Origin: Tetraselmis striata
Taxonomy: Eukaryota; Chlorophyta; Chlorodendrophyceae; Chlorodendrales; Chlorodendraceae
Length of the DNA stretch: 64,000 nucleotides
Direction of reading: 5' to 3'
Assembly: GCA_006384855.1 (NCBI GenBank)
Contig: VCJN01000157.1
Span: 1 to 64,000, forward strand
Shown: one piece after another, positions 9,615 through 23,300 of the stretch
How positions within the stretch are numbered: position 1 is the first letter of the stretch
How the letters are laid out: every line of letters begins with the position of its first letter
Position numbers and translations under genes: made by a program
Notes under the pieces: generated by a model
What the model was told of the DNA's origin: nothing
Seen by the model: only the letters and a program-made list of their open reading frames with translations
Databases searched by the model: none

Positions 9615-12600
9615 ATGGCGGGCCCTGACAAGTCGTTCGAGAAGGCCCTGCTCGCCTGGGTGGTGGAGCAGGGCACCAACGCCACGGGTGATGCTGCCAG
9701 TGACTACTCCAAGGTGTGCACGACGCTGCGTCGCATGCCTTGAGCCGTCGAGGACGCGCCAAAGGCGCCCCTGTGTAGCAGAGCCCTCGCCGTGCGGCTG
9801 GCATGCCGCGCCGCCATCGCCGACTCACACAGACTGCACGCCCTCCCCAAGCACAGGGTTTCAGCGGCACGAAGCAGGACACCATCATGGAAAAAGCGTG
9901 AGCGCCTCCATAGCTATGATAAGCACATTGTTAACCGCTACTTCGCATCTGAAGCAGCGAATACCATATTTCAGCTGTTATGTCTCTTACTTAGGGATAT
10001 TTCTTAGTACCCGCATATTAATTATAGCTTTATCATGCTTGTCAACCGGCAAAATGTTAAACAAGTACCGCTATCAGTTCACTGCGGTCCCAGCCTAGAA
10101 AAAGAGCAATCCCAACAAGAGATGCTTTGCGCATGCCCGCTTTAGAGAATTACCCCCCCCCCCTTCCCCCCCTGAATGTTATCTCTGATGTCGTGCGGTG
10201 ATGCCGGTTGCGGCGTGCAGATACGGCGAGGTCCTTCGCGGCACCACAGAGGGAGAGAAACTGGACAACAAGAATCCCTTCCCACGGCAGCCGTGCGGCT
10301 GCAGCATGATGGGTGACGGCTCCCATGGCCGCGATTGCCCAGGCAAGTGGCTCCGCACACTGAACAAGCACCGAACATGCTACCTCTACGTGCACACCAT
10401 CACGCACGAGATCACAGGTGAGCCCCCCCCCCCCCCCCCCCCCCCCTCCCTCCAAGAACGCTCGCTCTGCTGCGCAGCCGCCTCCCCTGTCCCCTCGCTG
10501 CAATGACGAGCACTTGCGTTGCTGCAGGCGTGCGGCCCGACAACTTTGTGGACGGCGATGAGGAACAGCGCAAGCGGGCCGCCGCCGCGCTCGGCGACCT
10601 GCCTGACTTCCTCTCCTGCCAGCCCGCCGAAGCGCTGGCGTGCAGCAGGCGGCTGTACAGCAGGGACGCTAGGATCCCGCTGCTGCTGCTGGGGGCCGAG
10701 GACGGCATGAGGGAGACGGCCTTACAGGTGTGCCTGTCGCCTCATGAGGACCCGCCATTGGTTGAGGCGGGGTGCTCGCAATGCTGGGCCTGACAGGCAT
10801 GTGCGTGGCGCTCTTCTGACTGTAGGAGCTGCAGCAGCAAGGGGCCGTCATCTTTGACACCCGCCCATGGGTGCTCCCCGTGGCCAAAACCAAGATCAAG
10901 TTTGCGGACCATGTGGGGACCTGGACAAAGACCGTGAAGATGGCCATGAAGAAGGGCACCCCTCTCATGCTGGACGCCACAGAGGACTGCCCGCAGTTTC
11001 TGGACAAACTCTGCAAGCACGCCAAGTACAGCAAGGCGTTCCCGGAGCAGGTGCGCGTTACGGGATCAGTGTTGCCGACTATTCACCATTGCAATGATGA
11101 CCGCCCGCCGCCCGCCGCTGAGCACGGCGCGCGCTGTCCATCTCTTGCAGGTGTTTAACCCCGCGGCCAAGGGCTGGATGAAGGACCTGCTGTTTGGCAA
11201 TTCGCCCGCCGACGGCTTCGTCATCGGACTGGTGACACATATGACCCCGCAAGTGCGCCCCCCCCCCCCCCCCCCCCCACCCCACCCCGACCGCCTCCCT
11301 TCACATCTGCCTCCTCCCCCGAGGGTGCATCCCAGCAGCACCCTTGTGGCCTCAGCCCATACCCAAATACCCAAGCAATTAAATGTGGGAACTCTTAAAT
11401 ATATTGATATTAAATAAATGAATGAATCATTTAGTCATGTATAATTGCATGATATGGAATGGTAAGGCTAAAGACCATTCCAGGGCGGAATCAGTTCAAC
11501 TGCGGACGAAGGCAATTTCCAGAAACTGTTGCACTGCGAGTCTCTTTGACCAGTAGAAATCAGAAGGCAGCAGAAGCGACGCCGCCAGGCCTCAGCCGCC
11601 ATCCTGACGTTTGTTGCCTCACTGGCAGAGCTTCGAGTCGGAGCTGAATGGAAAGGTCGCGCTCCAACACTGCGCAGCGCTGCGTGTGCGGGCGTTTGTG
11701 CCTGCCCGGATCATCGACGTGAAGGACTTGAAGGCGGAGGACAAGGTGCGCTGCAGCTGGCCGATTGGCACCCAGGAACCCCCCCCCCCCTATGGTAACT
11801 GTACTCTATGGCTGCTCCTATGTTTCCATGGCAAACATGTAAATCACTTCGTATAGATGTGTACCCGACATGCATCATCAGATCCAATACCACCATCGTG
11901 TTTCCTTGTGGAAGTGTGTAACTTTGATGGTGCCGACGCCTTACGGTGTACATCACTGGTATCCAGCTTGCACCTCCCGCTATCCTTGGAGCTCGAATAT
12001 AATTCCTGGCATGGCGTGCTGTGATGCCGCAGGGCGGAGCGTTCCGTGAGGCAAACAGCGTGGGCAAGACCCTACTGTTGCTGGACTCCACCACCGATCG
12101 CATTGTGGACACCTTTCTCATGTACCAGCGCTGCGTTGCGGTCGACATGATGCAGGTGACCCGCCCTTTGCGCAATCGCAACACCGCCGGCGCTGTGGCT
12201 TCCTTGTGCCCGAAAACAAATCAGTGGGTGTTTTGTATGCGGCCTGTGACAGCTAATGGAGAGCAGGCGGACGACCGAGGAGATCCGGGAAGTTCTTCGC
12301 AGCAAAATGGTGCGGACGTATCACTCGCTGAGATGCAGCTACTGCCCATTTGACAGTGCGCCATGAGTTGGCTTATTATCGGTGTTTCGCCCCTTCCCCC
12401 CCCCCCCTCCCCACCGGGCGCCTAGTCCCAAGAGCACAAAAAAATCGATTTACAATATTGGGCCAAATACGGGAAAGAAGTGAAAAGCTGTGTCGGTGTG
12501 ATGCAGCAGATTGCATTTGGGGACCTACATCCCAATCACAGTCTTCATGGCATTCCGAGGGGGGCGCACAAAAGGGGGAGGGGGGGTGGACAAAGCTATA

Positions 12601-13172
12601 ACTAGCCAAAATCAAACAGCGCGTCAAATGAGATACAAAGCCACGGTCTGCTATTCATTGCGGTGTCGGAGCGCGGAACCAAGTGTGCCGCATGCCCGCA
12701 TCGACGTCGGTATCCCGTCGTCCCAGACTGAGTGCAAATGTTGTGGATTGGTGTACGAGGCGTGGATATCTGTCAGCCATCGTTTCGGGAGGATGTACTG
12801 TGGGATGTTATGCGCTTGATGCTGCAGAGTCGGCTTCTGCATGACCGTGGTTTGCAGGTGACCGCCATGAAGGCGGGCGACAAGTTCCTCCTGCGGTTGA
12901 AGGAAGGCTCGCCTGACTTCAGCGGGACGCTCTGCGCAGACAGCGACGTCTTCCCGGCAGAGGTGTTTGGCGGGCTGGACGTTCTCAGCGAGAAGGGCCT
13001 CCTGGAGCGCATCTTCCGCGAGGAGGAGAAGGAGCACGGCGTGACGGTGTGCCGCGAGGGCTTTCAGGTTGTGATCTCGTCGGAGGCCACCCTGGAGAAT
13101 TTCTCCACCGCCCTCGGCGGCGTGTTGCCGCTGAACCAGTGCCTCGTGCATCTGGTGGAGGACAGAGAGTGA
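9615..13172 (+). CDS. Dynein-AAA5-like protein, multi-exon, two related modules
   Basis: Exons chosen by splice sites and phase: 9615-9713 (or 9715), about 10221-10417, 10528-10727, 10826-11050, 11151-11252, 11629-11745, 12033-12155 and 12858-13172, giving about 460 residues. A small extra exon near 12262-12320 is possible. The start is MAGPDKSFEKALLAW. Exons 4-6 follow the order of the dynein heavy chain AAA5 (ATP-binding dynein motor) region: GAVIFDTRPWVLPV, then MAMKKGTPLMLDATED, then GFVIGLVTHMTPQSFESELN (compare the family pattern of FxxYITTKLxNPxFxPEV). The last exon repeats the pattern with KAGDKFLLRL and GFQVVISSEATLENF. No upstream motor part or P-loop is visible, so it is not a dynein heavy chain. 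The dynein relationship is my inference from pattern. An unrelated family with a similar fold remains possible. Several donors are followed directly by long C-runs. Confidence 0.6.
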
Positions 13173-13654
13173 CTCTAGATTCATATGGAGCTTGATCATC
13201 GGCAAGGGTAGCGCAAATACTGCTGGTCTAATGTGAGACACATCCCGAGTATTGATGGGTGTTCATTGGCACATGCCATCATGCCGCTGCCCCTGCTGGA
13301 TGCGCAAGGCTTGTTGACATGCCGTAGATGGCGGAAGATTCTGAAATAGCGTGAAATTTAAATGCCAATCGCGGCTGCAACACGAGATAATCGGGGTGGT
13401 TATGCTGTGGCACGTTTGCAGACACTGCGCTCTTCAGTGTGCGTCGGCACCGGTGGAAGCGGATTGATTAAACGCACTAAAAGCATGAAGCTGCTTGAAG
13501 GGGCGGCAGCAACCGCAGCATGAGTATTGTTTTGGACGAGTGTAGTAAATCAAGCAGTAGCTAGTACCGGTAGTTGCTAATTATTACTATATATTATTAT
13601 TATGATAGCATGTTGTCGCATAATTATATTTGCTGATATAACAAATACATGACA

Positions 13655-15330
13655 TTTGTCCATTGCCCCAACTCGCACTACTCCAATGTGCCGCCTACGA
13701 CCAGACGGGTATTACACCCCTCCACATAAGTCCCAGGTCCTTTTCTCGCCGAATCCTAGCTTACGAATAGTAGGGCAGCTGAATCTAGGCCGATTCACCT
13801 GAAATCCTGGAATATTGCACATTTATGCTCAGCCTTTACCACCATAGGGTGTAAGCAATCTCTTTGGCCCTAACAAGTGGCCTACACGGGTGGCACATGC
13901 GCCACACTGAGCGTTCCCAGTACCCCCACAACAACGTAGGTTGGTGCCCCGCACGTCCCGCCGCGCATGCATAGACCATTGCATGGTGGAATGGCCATGG
14001 GTGGGCGAGGAAACATGTTAGCAATGAGGCTAGGGTATTTTTGCTTGGAGTGGGACCATAGTTGCGTGCGCCCGTGCACGATGTGACGTGATACCATCGC
14101 CACTGCAGTGCTGCCTTGTGGTGCAGCCCTCAAACTCGGCGATGTCGCTCAGTGCGCTGAGAGGAAACGTCAGAATTTTTTTAATATAAATACCAATTAA
14201 AAACTGCGCGAGCAGGGCTGCAAATTCCACAGCAGCAGCACGGTCGTCCGAGGTCATGTAGGCACTTTTCGAGTTTTTTGAAATAATATGTCGAAATATG
14301 ATGTATGTGTCAGCGTGTGGTCAACACGTTGGTGTGAAACTTTATCTCAAAACCTGATACACGATGGCGGGACAGTGTGTCGTATGTACTTGTGCACGGA
14401 CTACTCATCCTTGGCACATACACCCCTTGAGTGATGCCCATGGCCGCCATCCCAAATCCCCCTTTCACAATATTATTTCCACCAGCATCAACGCATTAAG
14501 GTGGACGCCATTGCCGCCCCACTGGGCTCACCATGGCGCGCTATGAACATGCGGCCATGCACTGCTATAGAAAAGCTTCGCCCTACGGTAAGGAGACCGC
14601 GAGAACCTCTCCCGCCTGCACGTGCAACGATCACAGCCGCATTTTGTACTTGATTTTGGCCATCAACCATCGTCATCGATATGTTGGGCTTGGTCCAGGT
14701 CGTGAATGACCTAATTTCAATGCCCTACATGGATGGTGGATAGTGATCATACCAAGGGTGATGAGATATGATTACGGGGGCAGTGGTGTCCCATGCCTAT
14801 TTGTGCACACGAGTGGCGAAATTTGTAGTTTTGAAGCGCTAGCACTCGAAGTCCTGCGTTTGCCTGAATGAAAGCGTTGACGGTAACAGTCACCGCGTGG
14901 CAATATGGGGTTTATCGCGCTATCGCGGCATAGCCCCACAGCCGTACGACCCTGGGTAACACGCATGCACGCGCGCACGGTCTCAGTGTAGCCGCGCATG
15001 GGCATGTGGATCAAATTCGCAACCCCCATACTTATGTGGAGAGGTGTAGAAGGGCAGACCTTTTCTTGGGCATCAGTGCCGCGACTAGTTTGATGGCAGT
15101 GTTTTAAATTCCGTCATTGAACTTTAATTAGTATTGAAGAAGGCTTGGGCAACATGCTTATAACGACTACATAATAGAGCGTCGCCTACCCTAAGCTTAC
15201 CGTTAATCGGTCGCTGCTTATAAAACGGCCGTCGTCGAGCGTTTCGGGCCGCTGCAAGGATTTCACTGCTGCCAGTAATTTTTTGCCACTGCTGCCAGTC
15301 CTGTCCCGGGGACGGGAAAAACACGTTTAT
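13655..15330 (+). repeat. Dispersed repeat family, possible long non-coding element
   Basis: The left end (GCCCCAACTCGCACTACTCC near 13668) resembles 49137-49160 and the reverse complement of about 51700-51725. The right end (15070-15325) resembles 49210-49430 and 51465-51600 in the order GATGGCAGTGTTT, GAGCGTCGCCTACCC, AACGGCCGTCGT, then CAGTCCTGTCCC with GGGACGGGAAAAA. The right end stops 274 bp before the next gene. Between the ends, about 1.4 kb shows no protein I recognise. It may be one non-autonomous transposon of about 1.67 kb or two separate fragments. Confidence 0.5.
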
Positions 15331-15603
15331 TCATACTGTAGTTTTCTGTGCCTGCTCGCGCCCGCCTCCGCGCCGGCCGCCCGCACATGCGACCATGCGC
15401 CGCGCGCTCGGCCTTGAGTAGCCGTAAGTCCCAGCCCACAATGCCTGGTTGGGCGGTCGCGTTGAATACTCACTCCCACCCCACGGCTACTGCGCCGTTC
15501 TGGAGTGAGGTCAGAGGCGAAGCACATCAGCTCTCCCCTCGCGAGGACCGCCCACTCTTACACCTGTTCCGGCTCCTGGCTTGCCCACGGCGGTGGCAGC
15601 GAC

Positions 15604-18272
15604 ATGCCGAGGGGGGGCGGCGAGGGCGAGGGCGGCGCGCCAGCACCGGGCGGCGAGCGCGAGTCGGAACTGCTCCGCCTGCGCTCCGCGGCCAACCGCC
15701 TGCGCGCCGCGCTGTCGCTGATTCCCGATGACGCGCAGCAGCTGTCGTTCCAGCTGAGCACCTTCGCGCAGTACTGCAGCAAGTGAGTGGCCGCAGTCGG
15801 ATTCTCGGCGCCCGGCGCGGACGGGCTGTGCTACGCTGACGAAGGGAGGGGAGGAGCACGAGAGCGGAGGAAGGGAGAGGGGGGGGGGGGGGGGGGGGGG
15901 CGTCCCGAGTGTGTCACATACACAGAGGGCTGCAGGATTCAAGTGTTTCGGGGCAAAGTAAGAGGCTGTGAATTCGGCAGGCATGTGCCTTCACGGAGTT
16001 TGGGGGCAAGGGGGGGGGGCATCTTTAGCCCCATTGAACTGCAAAGAAGTTGGCAAGCACTCAGTGAGACGGATAACGCACGTCTCTACTTGTGTGCATG
16101 CGCATATTACGGTGCGTAAGCCCCCGCACGCGCAGAGCCCATCATGCGGGGGTGGAAGCATGCTTTGCAGGGGTTGCTATGGTGCGGAGCGGAGCTGTGG
16201 GAGGCACTGATACGGCCAATATGGCAGGCTCATTGGTTAGGACGCACCTGCCAGCCTTTGCCGGAGTCTGGAAGGTGGCGCCGGTCTGAGCTGGGCCGGG
16301 CTGGTCTGGGCGGTGTAGCGCTGTGCTGAGGTCGCGCCGCCGTGCCGGGCATTGCGGGGGCGCAGGCTGCAGCTCCCCGCGCTCACGCAGGCGCGCAAGG
16401 CGTCCACAGGGCTGGCGGCGCTGGCGGAGATGCTGGAGTCGGTGGCGCCGGACTGCATGAAGGCGGCCAAGCTGCTGCAGAAGCACGCGGAGAGCGCGCT
16501 GGGCAAGGGGCGCGCGGACGCCGGCATGCGGCAGCAGGTGAGCAACCCATTCCCCTCCGCTCCCCTCTCCCCCCCCCCCCCCCCCCCCAACACACACCTC
16601 CCTCCGGCGGATTGCGCAGGCGAGCTGCCTCCAGCAATGGCCTCCCCTCCACCATCACCATCACCACCACCACCGTTATCACCACCATCACCATCGGCAT
16701 CACCGTCATCACCACCACTATCACCACCATTGCCATCGGCACCACCCTTATCTCCACCATCACCGCCCCCATCATCACCAACCCAATCATCATCACCGTT
16801 CTCGGCTCCAACCCCATTGCCAACCCCACCACCACCACCATCACCACCACCGTCACCATTACCTCCACCGCCATCATCACCACCACCCCATCACCACCAA
16901 CATCGCCATCCCCATTGCCATCGCCACCGCCATCACCACCACTATCATCACACCCCCACCCCCATCACCATCACCATCTCCACCGCCACCGCCACCGCCG
17001 CCATTGCCATTATCACTACCAACATCGCCACCCCCATTGCCATTGCCACTGCCATCACCATCATCTCAACCCCCATCACCATCGCCACCGCCACAGCCAC
17101 CGCCGCCGTTGCCGGTGCCAGTGCCACCACCAACATCGCCATCCCCATTGCCATCGCCACTGCCATCACCACCGCCATCGCGCTCCTCTTCTAGCTCTGA
17201 GTTGCACCCCACCCTGGTGCGCCGCAGGTGACGCGCTGCGTCGGCTACATCACCAGCCTGGAGGACTGCGGCCGCATGACGCTAGACAGCAAGTCGGTGG
17301 CCAAGCTGCTGGCGGACGCAGAGAGCTGCGAGCTCACCAGCGGCCTCACCTCACCCCTCGACATGGTGCGCGGCAACACAGCTCCCCCCCCCCCTCCCCT
17401 CTCCCCTTCCCATTGCCGTGCAGCCCCCCAAACCGGACAGCAGGGTAGCTGAATGGGGGGGAGGAGAGAGAGGGGGGGGGGGGGGGGGGGGGCTAGCGAC
17501 TCTTGCAGCCCCTGGATTCTTTTGCTGACTACTAAGATACGCGCCAACCTTCTGCCGGCAGCTGCAAGGCATCCTGGACACCTGCAGCAAGATCCAGAAC
17601 CTGCCGGACCACGTGCACCACCAGCTGTCAATGCTGGAGGAGGAGATGCCGGAGCAGGTGGGCGCCCCCCTTCCTTTCCCCTGTTGTCCCCCCCTCCCCT
17701 TATGCCGCCCCTTCTGCCCAATACATTCGTAACGGACCCCGCAACAAGGGCCATTCCCGTTGTCGATGCATGCTCCTATATGCCCGCCTCTCCGTACATT
17801 AATCGTAGGCGGAAAGTGCATCACGCGGCATGAATGATAAAACGAGTGTGAGACCCCCCCCAGCAAGCCGCGCGCCGACGCGGTACTAGAACAAGAACCT
17901 GCGCTGCGCGTCACTCCTTCAGAGGTCAAATTTAGACGAACCTATAGCGGAACAAAATCGAATGTTCTGAAAATAGGGTCCAATACATATTGGATACATA
18001 TTGGATAGCCAGCCCACTTTGAGGCTTATAATAAGGGTCCTTATTGGCAACGAGCCGGCACCCGTATATGTAAAGCCAAATTTTCTATACCATTACCTGA
18101 CAGAAAATGAGTCGCGTTAAGATAAGGGCTTTGCTATTTGCTGAGTTGGGATGCCGTGATGCTCTCCAACCACCTACAGCTCCATTCAAGGGTTGTCTTC
18201 AAGCAACCCATCCCCCCCCCCCCCCCCCCCCCCCCTCTTCTCTACCTCCCCTCTCTCCCTCTCTCCCTCGCC

Positions 18273-18303
<31 letters not shown>

Positions 18304-18434
18304 CCCCATTCTCTCTCTCTCTTTGATCCCTTCTCTCCCCTCTCTTCCCTCTCCTTCTCTCTCCCCTCCCCCCCCCCTTCCGTCTCTCTCTCTCCCTCTC
18401 TCCCCCCTCTCTCCCCCCCGCCCTCTCCCCCCCC

Positions 18435-18471
<37 letters not shown>

Positions 18472-20337
18472 TCTCTCTCTTCCTCTCTCCCCCCCCCCCC
18501 CACCCTTCTCTCTCTCTCCCCTCTCTCCCCTCTCCTTCTCTCTCATCTCTCTCTCTCTCTATCCCTCTATCCCTCTCTCTCTCTCTCCCCCCCATCCTTC
18601 TCTCTCTCTCTCTCTCTCTCTCCCTCGCTTTTAGATGCCCCGTAACTGGGGCGATGCGGTGTCCCACAAAATCTAGAGACCGGGCTGTTGTGGATACCCC
18701 CGGGGAGTAGGTTTGCGGTATATGGACCGCATGGGATGGTCAGTACATGCAACACGCCGCTGAGCACCTCGAATGGGCGGCTTTGTGCCTGGGACTAGAG
18801 CAGGTTCTGTTCGGGTGGCCCCAACAGCGGGTCAGCTGTGGGTGACCGGGTGGGTGCAGGGTGGCGGTTTTTGTTGATGACCCACTCACACCACACCCGC
18901 GCGCCCTCAGGTGACCACGCTGGCCGCTGACTACCCGAAGCTCGCCTCCCTGGCCGAGAAGATGGACGACATCGTCTCCCAGGTTGGTCCGCTGGTCCCG
19001 CCTACGCCCCTGTGCCGTCATATGATCCACGATGCCCGGCAATATACCATGTCACTAAAAAAGACCTTGCATGGTTATAAGAACAGACCGCTATTCTGCC
19101 TGCTGCGGCTCCAACCCCATTCATCCCTTGCCCGGGCTGGGCTTTGCCGTCTGTCTTTAAATGAGAAGCGCTCCGAAACCATTTTCCGTCCATGTTGGAC
19201 ATAGAAGTATACCGTACAATTGAATACGGTCTGCAGGGCAAAAGTAATGAATTGTTTGCATCTTTGCGTCGGAACATTCTTGATGTATCCGTGCTGTATT
19301 CTTATTCATTTCTCCGTTTTAATAGCTTTTCCCCCTCTTCACGGAGGGGTGGGGGGGGCGGGGGGGGGGGGGGGGGGGGGTTGGAAAACGTTATCTGTCC
19401 GCAGACCGTTTGTGTTTGTACGGTATATCGCAGGCTCTTTATGTCAGCTTCAGCTCCATCGAGTGGTGCTGCCACCTGTGAGTCACATGCTATGGAACCG
19501 TCTTACAATCACGGCATCAACACCGTCCCCTGCGTAGATGTGCGGCCGAATATGTTCACGCGCAGTATTCCCGACAATCCGTATCAGCTTTTGTATAGCA
19601 CTGTACATGCTGATACGGGAGCAGTGATATACCGGTCAAATATGCACTGATTCACTGTGCAACCGCATGGTGCAGCAGGCTGTGTAAGTCTAGCATACTG
19701 CGGTGGACCTATGCATGCCCCCCTACAGGTGGTACTCGTACATGTAAAAGTAGTCAGAACAGCCAGATCGCCGTCAAAGGCTCCGAAACCACAGTCATGT
19801 CTACAGCCCCGTACGGATGGCGATTGTACATATGAAAGTAGTCGGAACAGCCAGAACAAGGTTAAATGCTCCGAAACCACATTCATGTCTACAGCTCCTG
19901 CTGTCCCCCATCAGCCATGTGCCCCCACCTTTCCTTCTCTCGGCGACCTTGACACCCCTCCCGCCGCGCGCTCCTTCATCCGGCGCGCCTCCGGTACCGA
20001 CCAGATTGTGGCGGCGACGATGCCGCTGCGTCTGGATGAGCGGCAGGTCAAGCTGGCTGTGTCGGGGGTGGAGGCAGTGGGCACCGCGCTGTCGGTGCTG
20101 AAGGAGCTGCCGCGCGTGGTGGAGCCGCTGGTGGAGAAACTAGACATGGTGTGCCCCCCCCCCCCCCCCCCCTCCAGGTCTCGATAGTGAATACTGGTAG
20201 GGTAATACATATGTAGCTACATAAATATGTCATGTATATACATATATGCATACTATGTATACATGTATACTATGTAATATACACCCATGTACTGTACAAC
20301 TATATACTGACCCCGTATATATGTTATATACACACAG

Positions 20338-20372
<35 letters not shown>

Positions 20373-23300
20373 ACACTTGTTTGTCGTCGAAACAGCAACA
20401 ACATACGAGGAGCATCGTATGAGGTATGCCGGTACCGCGAGCTGTTTGTCCGCAGTATTTATAAGACCAGCGCGTAGATGGTATTAATTTGAACGGCGGT
20501 GCCTGGCCGTGTTATGCCACCCTTCTAGAGGTTTGTACCTATTTATATTGTATTCTGGTATTATTTTACTATTTTTTATCATTGCCAAGGTTCCATCGTA
20601 ATAGACTGTTTGGACGGGATAGTAAGGATTGCGTTATCCTTCAAGTGTGCAATACGCTTCCCAAACGCGCTAGGTATGTATAAGCGTACTTCCTTCCCAG
20701 TACATATACGCGTCAAATATCTTTAACGTATCCAGATTATCTGACGCTTAAATTTAAAACGCGAAATGCTGCCAGCATGGTTATTAACGCCGTCTTATCG
20801 TTGTGCATCATCGGTCCGCTTTCCTGCATCGCTATCTAATTTCGAACAATGCACGTCTATTTTTTTTCCTGAATCAATGGGCAATTCACACTCAAACAAT
20901 GTCCTTAGTGCCTTCCGAATCGATTCGCAATACGACTGAGATGAATCTGTCAGTTTTCTTTCGAAATAGTCCAAACTGTCAACCCATTTCTACTCTATTT
21001 CTGATTGCCTAACTTCCATGATACTAGGGTGGTATGTCTACCCGTACCCGGAGTACATCGGCACGAGTTCCGGAATTGATTGATCGCAGGATTAATGACG
21101 TTGCAGTACCGGTTGGACATTAGGCGCATACTGCTACGGACGATCCATTCGGCAGTACCACAGTGAGTACGCGGATGTGGCTGCGCAGCTACGCGACTGT
21201 GCACATCCGCACTTTGATAACAACACGACGGTCAGACGTCTCTACATCACGTGACAGGCGACAGTTACGATGTTGGATGAAGGCCTGCGATACGTACTTT
21301 TAGGTTTATCACACCTTCACAGGGATGAGAAGCAAAGCAACATTTCTATGAAGAATGATGATGATACGAATGCGTTAAGGTCACCCTCAGGGAATGCTGC
21401 CCTGACAGGAGCGCCACTCGACAGCCTGAGTGAGCTGACCCGCCTCGCTGTGCACTCAGGTGGGCGAGGTGGTGAGCATGGGCGCGCGCGCCGCGCGCGA
21501 CCTGAGCCAAAGCGTGAAGCGCCGGGTGCGGGAGATGCACCGCGAGACGCCGCAGCAGCGCTGGGCGCGCAAGGCGGCGAAGCGCGCGCGGCGGTGCTGC
21601 CACCACTGGCGCCAGGCGCGCTCCAGCGCGGACTTCAGCTGGGCGCCGCTGCTCATCATATCCATGTACGTCCTGGGGATGCTGGCCGGCGCGGCGGGCG
21701 TGGTCCTCTTCACCGCCGCCCTCGTTCAGGGATTCGCAGACAGCCTGCCCTCGCTGGGTGCGCCGCCTACCAAATACCCCATCGCCCCCTTCGGTTTTCC
21801 TCTAGCCTATGCCGAGCGGACATAACTTCGCCCCCTGTCGCCGGTCAGCGAAGTTGCATCCCTGGGTGCCGGTGGCTATTATGGCGGCCTGTTGCCGCCA
21901 TCCGGGCCCGGCTAGGCGCTTGACTCTAGGGGGCCCGCCAACCACTAGGGGGATCCCGTTAAGCCCCCCCCCTCCCGCCTGAACACCACAACCACAAACA
22001 GGGCATGACGCTCGCAGCAACTGAGCGCCATGGTGGCCTTCACACCCCAAGGCCTCAGCTATGCTCTCCCCTCCCCCTCCCCCCCCCCCCGCCTGCTGGC
22101 GGTTTCCCCGCAGGCATTGCCGGCGTGGTCTGCTTCATCGCTGGCATCCTGAGCTGCATTCTGGGCGTCCTCACGAGCTTTGTTCTGCGCGGGCTGGCGC
22201 GGGTGGACGCAAATGATGCGGATGAGGAGCAGCGAGAGATGGACCAGGCTGTGCGGGAGGTGCTGCCCCTTCCATTTGTACACTCATACATACATTCATA
22301 TGCATGTATGTATGTATGCATGTATGTCTGTGTGTATGTATTTATGTAGGCAGGTAGGTATATGTGTGTATATGTGTATGTATGCTTGCACGTATTTGAA
22401 GAAGGGTCACAGAGGTGGGCTAGTCGCCAATTTGGTTCCAAGGGGGGGGGGGGGGGGGGGGCGAAGTTGTGGATGTCTTTCTTCAGTTCTGACGTGGGAA
22501 GCGGCAGAAACGGTTGCATGCTTGAACCTCGGGGTGGGGAAAAAAATGGGGTGGTGTTGGTGGTGGGACTAGTTGTTGCTGTTGTTGACTTTCTAGATGC
22601 CGTGCTTTTGTCTCGGAATGGCGGTGTTGCTTTGGCGTGTGCGCGGTAGTGGTGGCAGTGATTTGACCGGCAACAGTGCCGCCGCGCATGGCGTTATCCT
22701 CACCTTGTCGTTGGTGCAGCACATCTGCTGGCCGAAACAAGTCCCTTCCACTGCAGAACATGATAGTAGTGTATTTGAGGTCAGCTTCAAACATCAGCAT
22801 GTGACATGGGATGAAGAGACCACCGGAGGAGGGTGGAGGGCGGGCTATCCGTCCTCAGTCAATACTCCGGATCGGGTGCATTTGAGATCTTGCTGCAAAT
22901 TCGGGTGCTCTACAGATCCGCTAATTACCGCACGGGGTGGCAACATGTTCCATCCTACTTGTGCCAGTACAGGCTGTCTCCTCAAATCGTACTGGCTGAC
23001 TCCCTGTTCCGCCGGCGGCTGTTGCGTGCTTTACGTGCAGATAAAGCAGGCCCGCCGCGAAGGACAGCGGCACGGGAGGACCGCGCAGGGCCGCACGGAC
23101 GACGGCGAGATCGACGTGGAGGCCGGCGACGGGCCGCCGGCGGAGGACACAGGGGAGCGGCTCATCTTTGGCGACAGCGACAAGGGGCTGGTGGCGGAGA
23201 TGCAGGCGCTGGGTGCCAACGTGATGTACGCGGAGGACGTGCTGAGCGCGGGGTCTGCTAGCGCCACGGCGGGCAAAGGGAGGTCCAAAGGGAAGTCGAA

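Noticed and set aside
16342-17448. ORF of 368 codons through an exon and the ATCACC repeat
   Set aside because: Only 16366-16537 is coding and in a different frame; the rest is intronic low-complexity sequence.
18107-18645. Long Pro/Ser/Leu open frames on the plus strand and Arg/Glu frames on the minus strand
   Set aside because: They follow only from a (CT)n polypyrimidine tract inside an intron.
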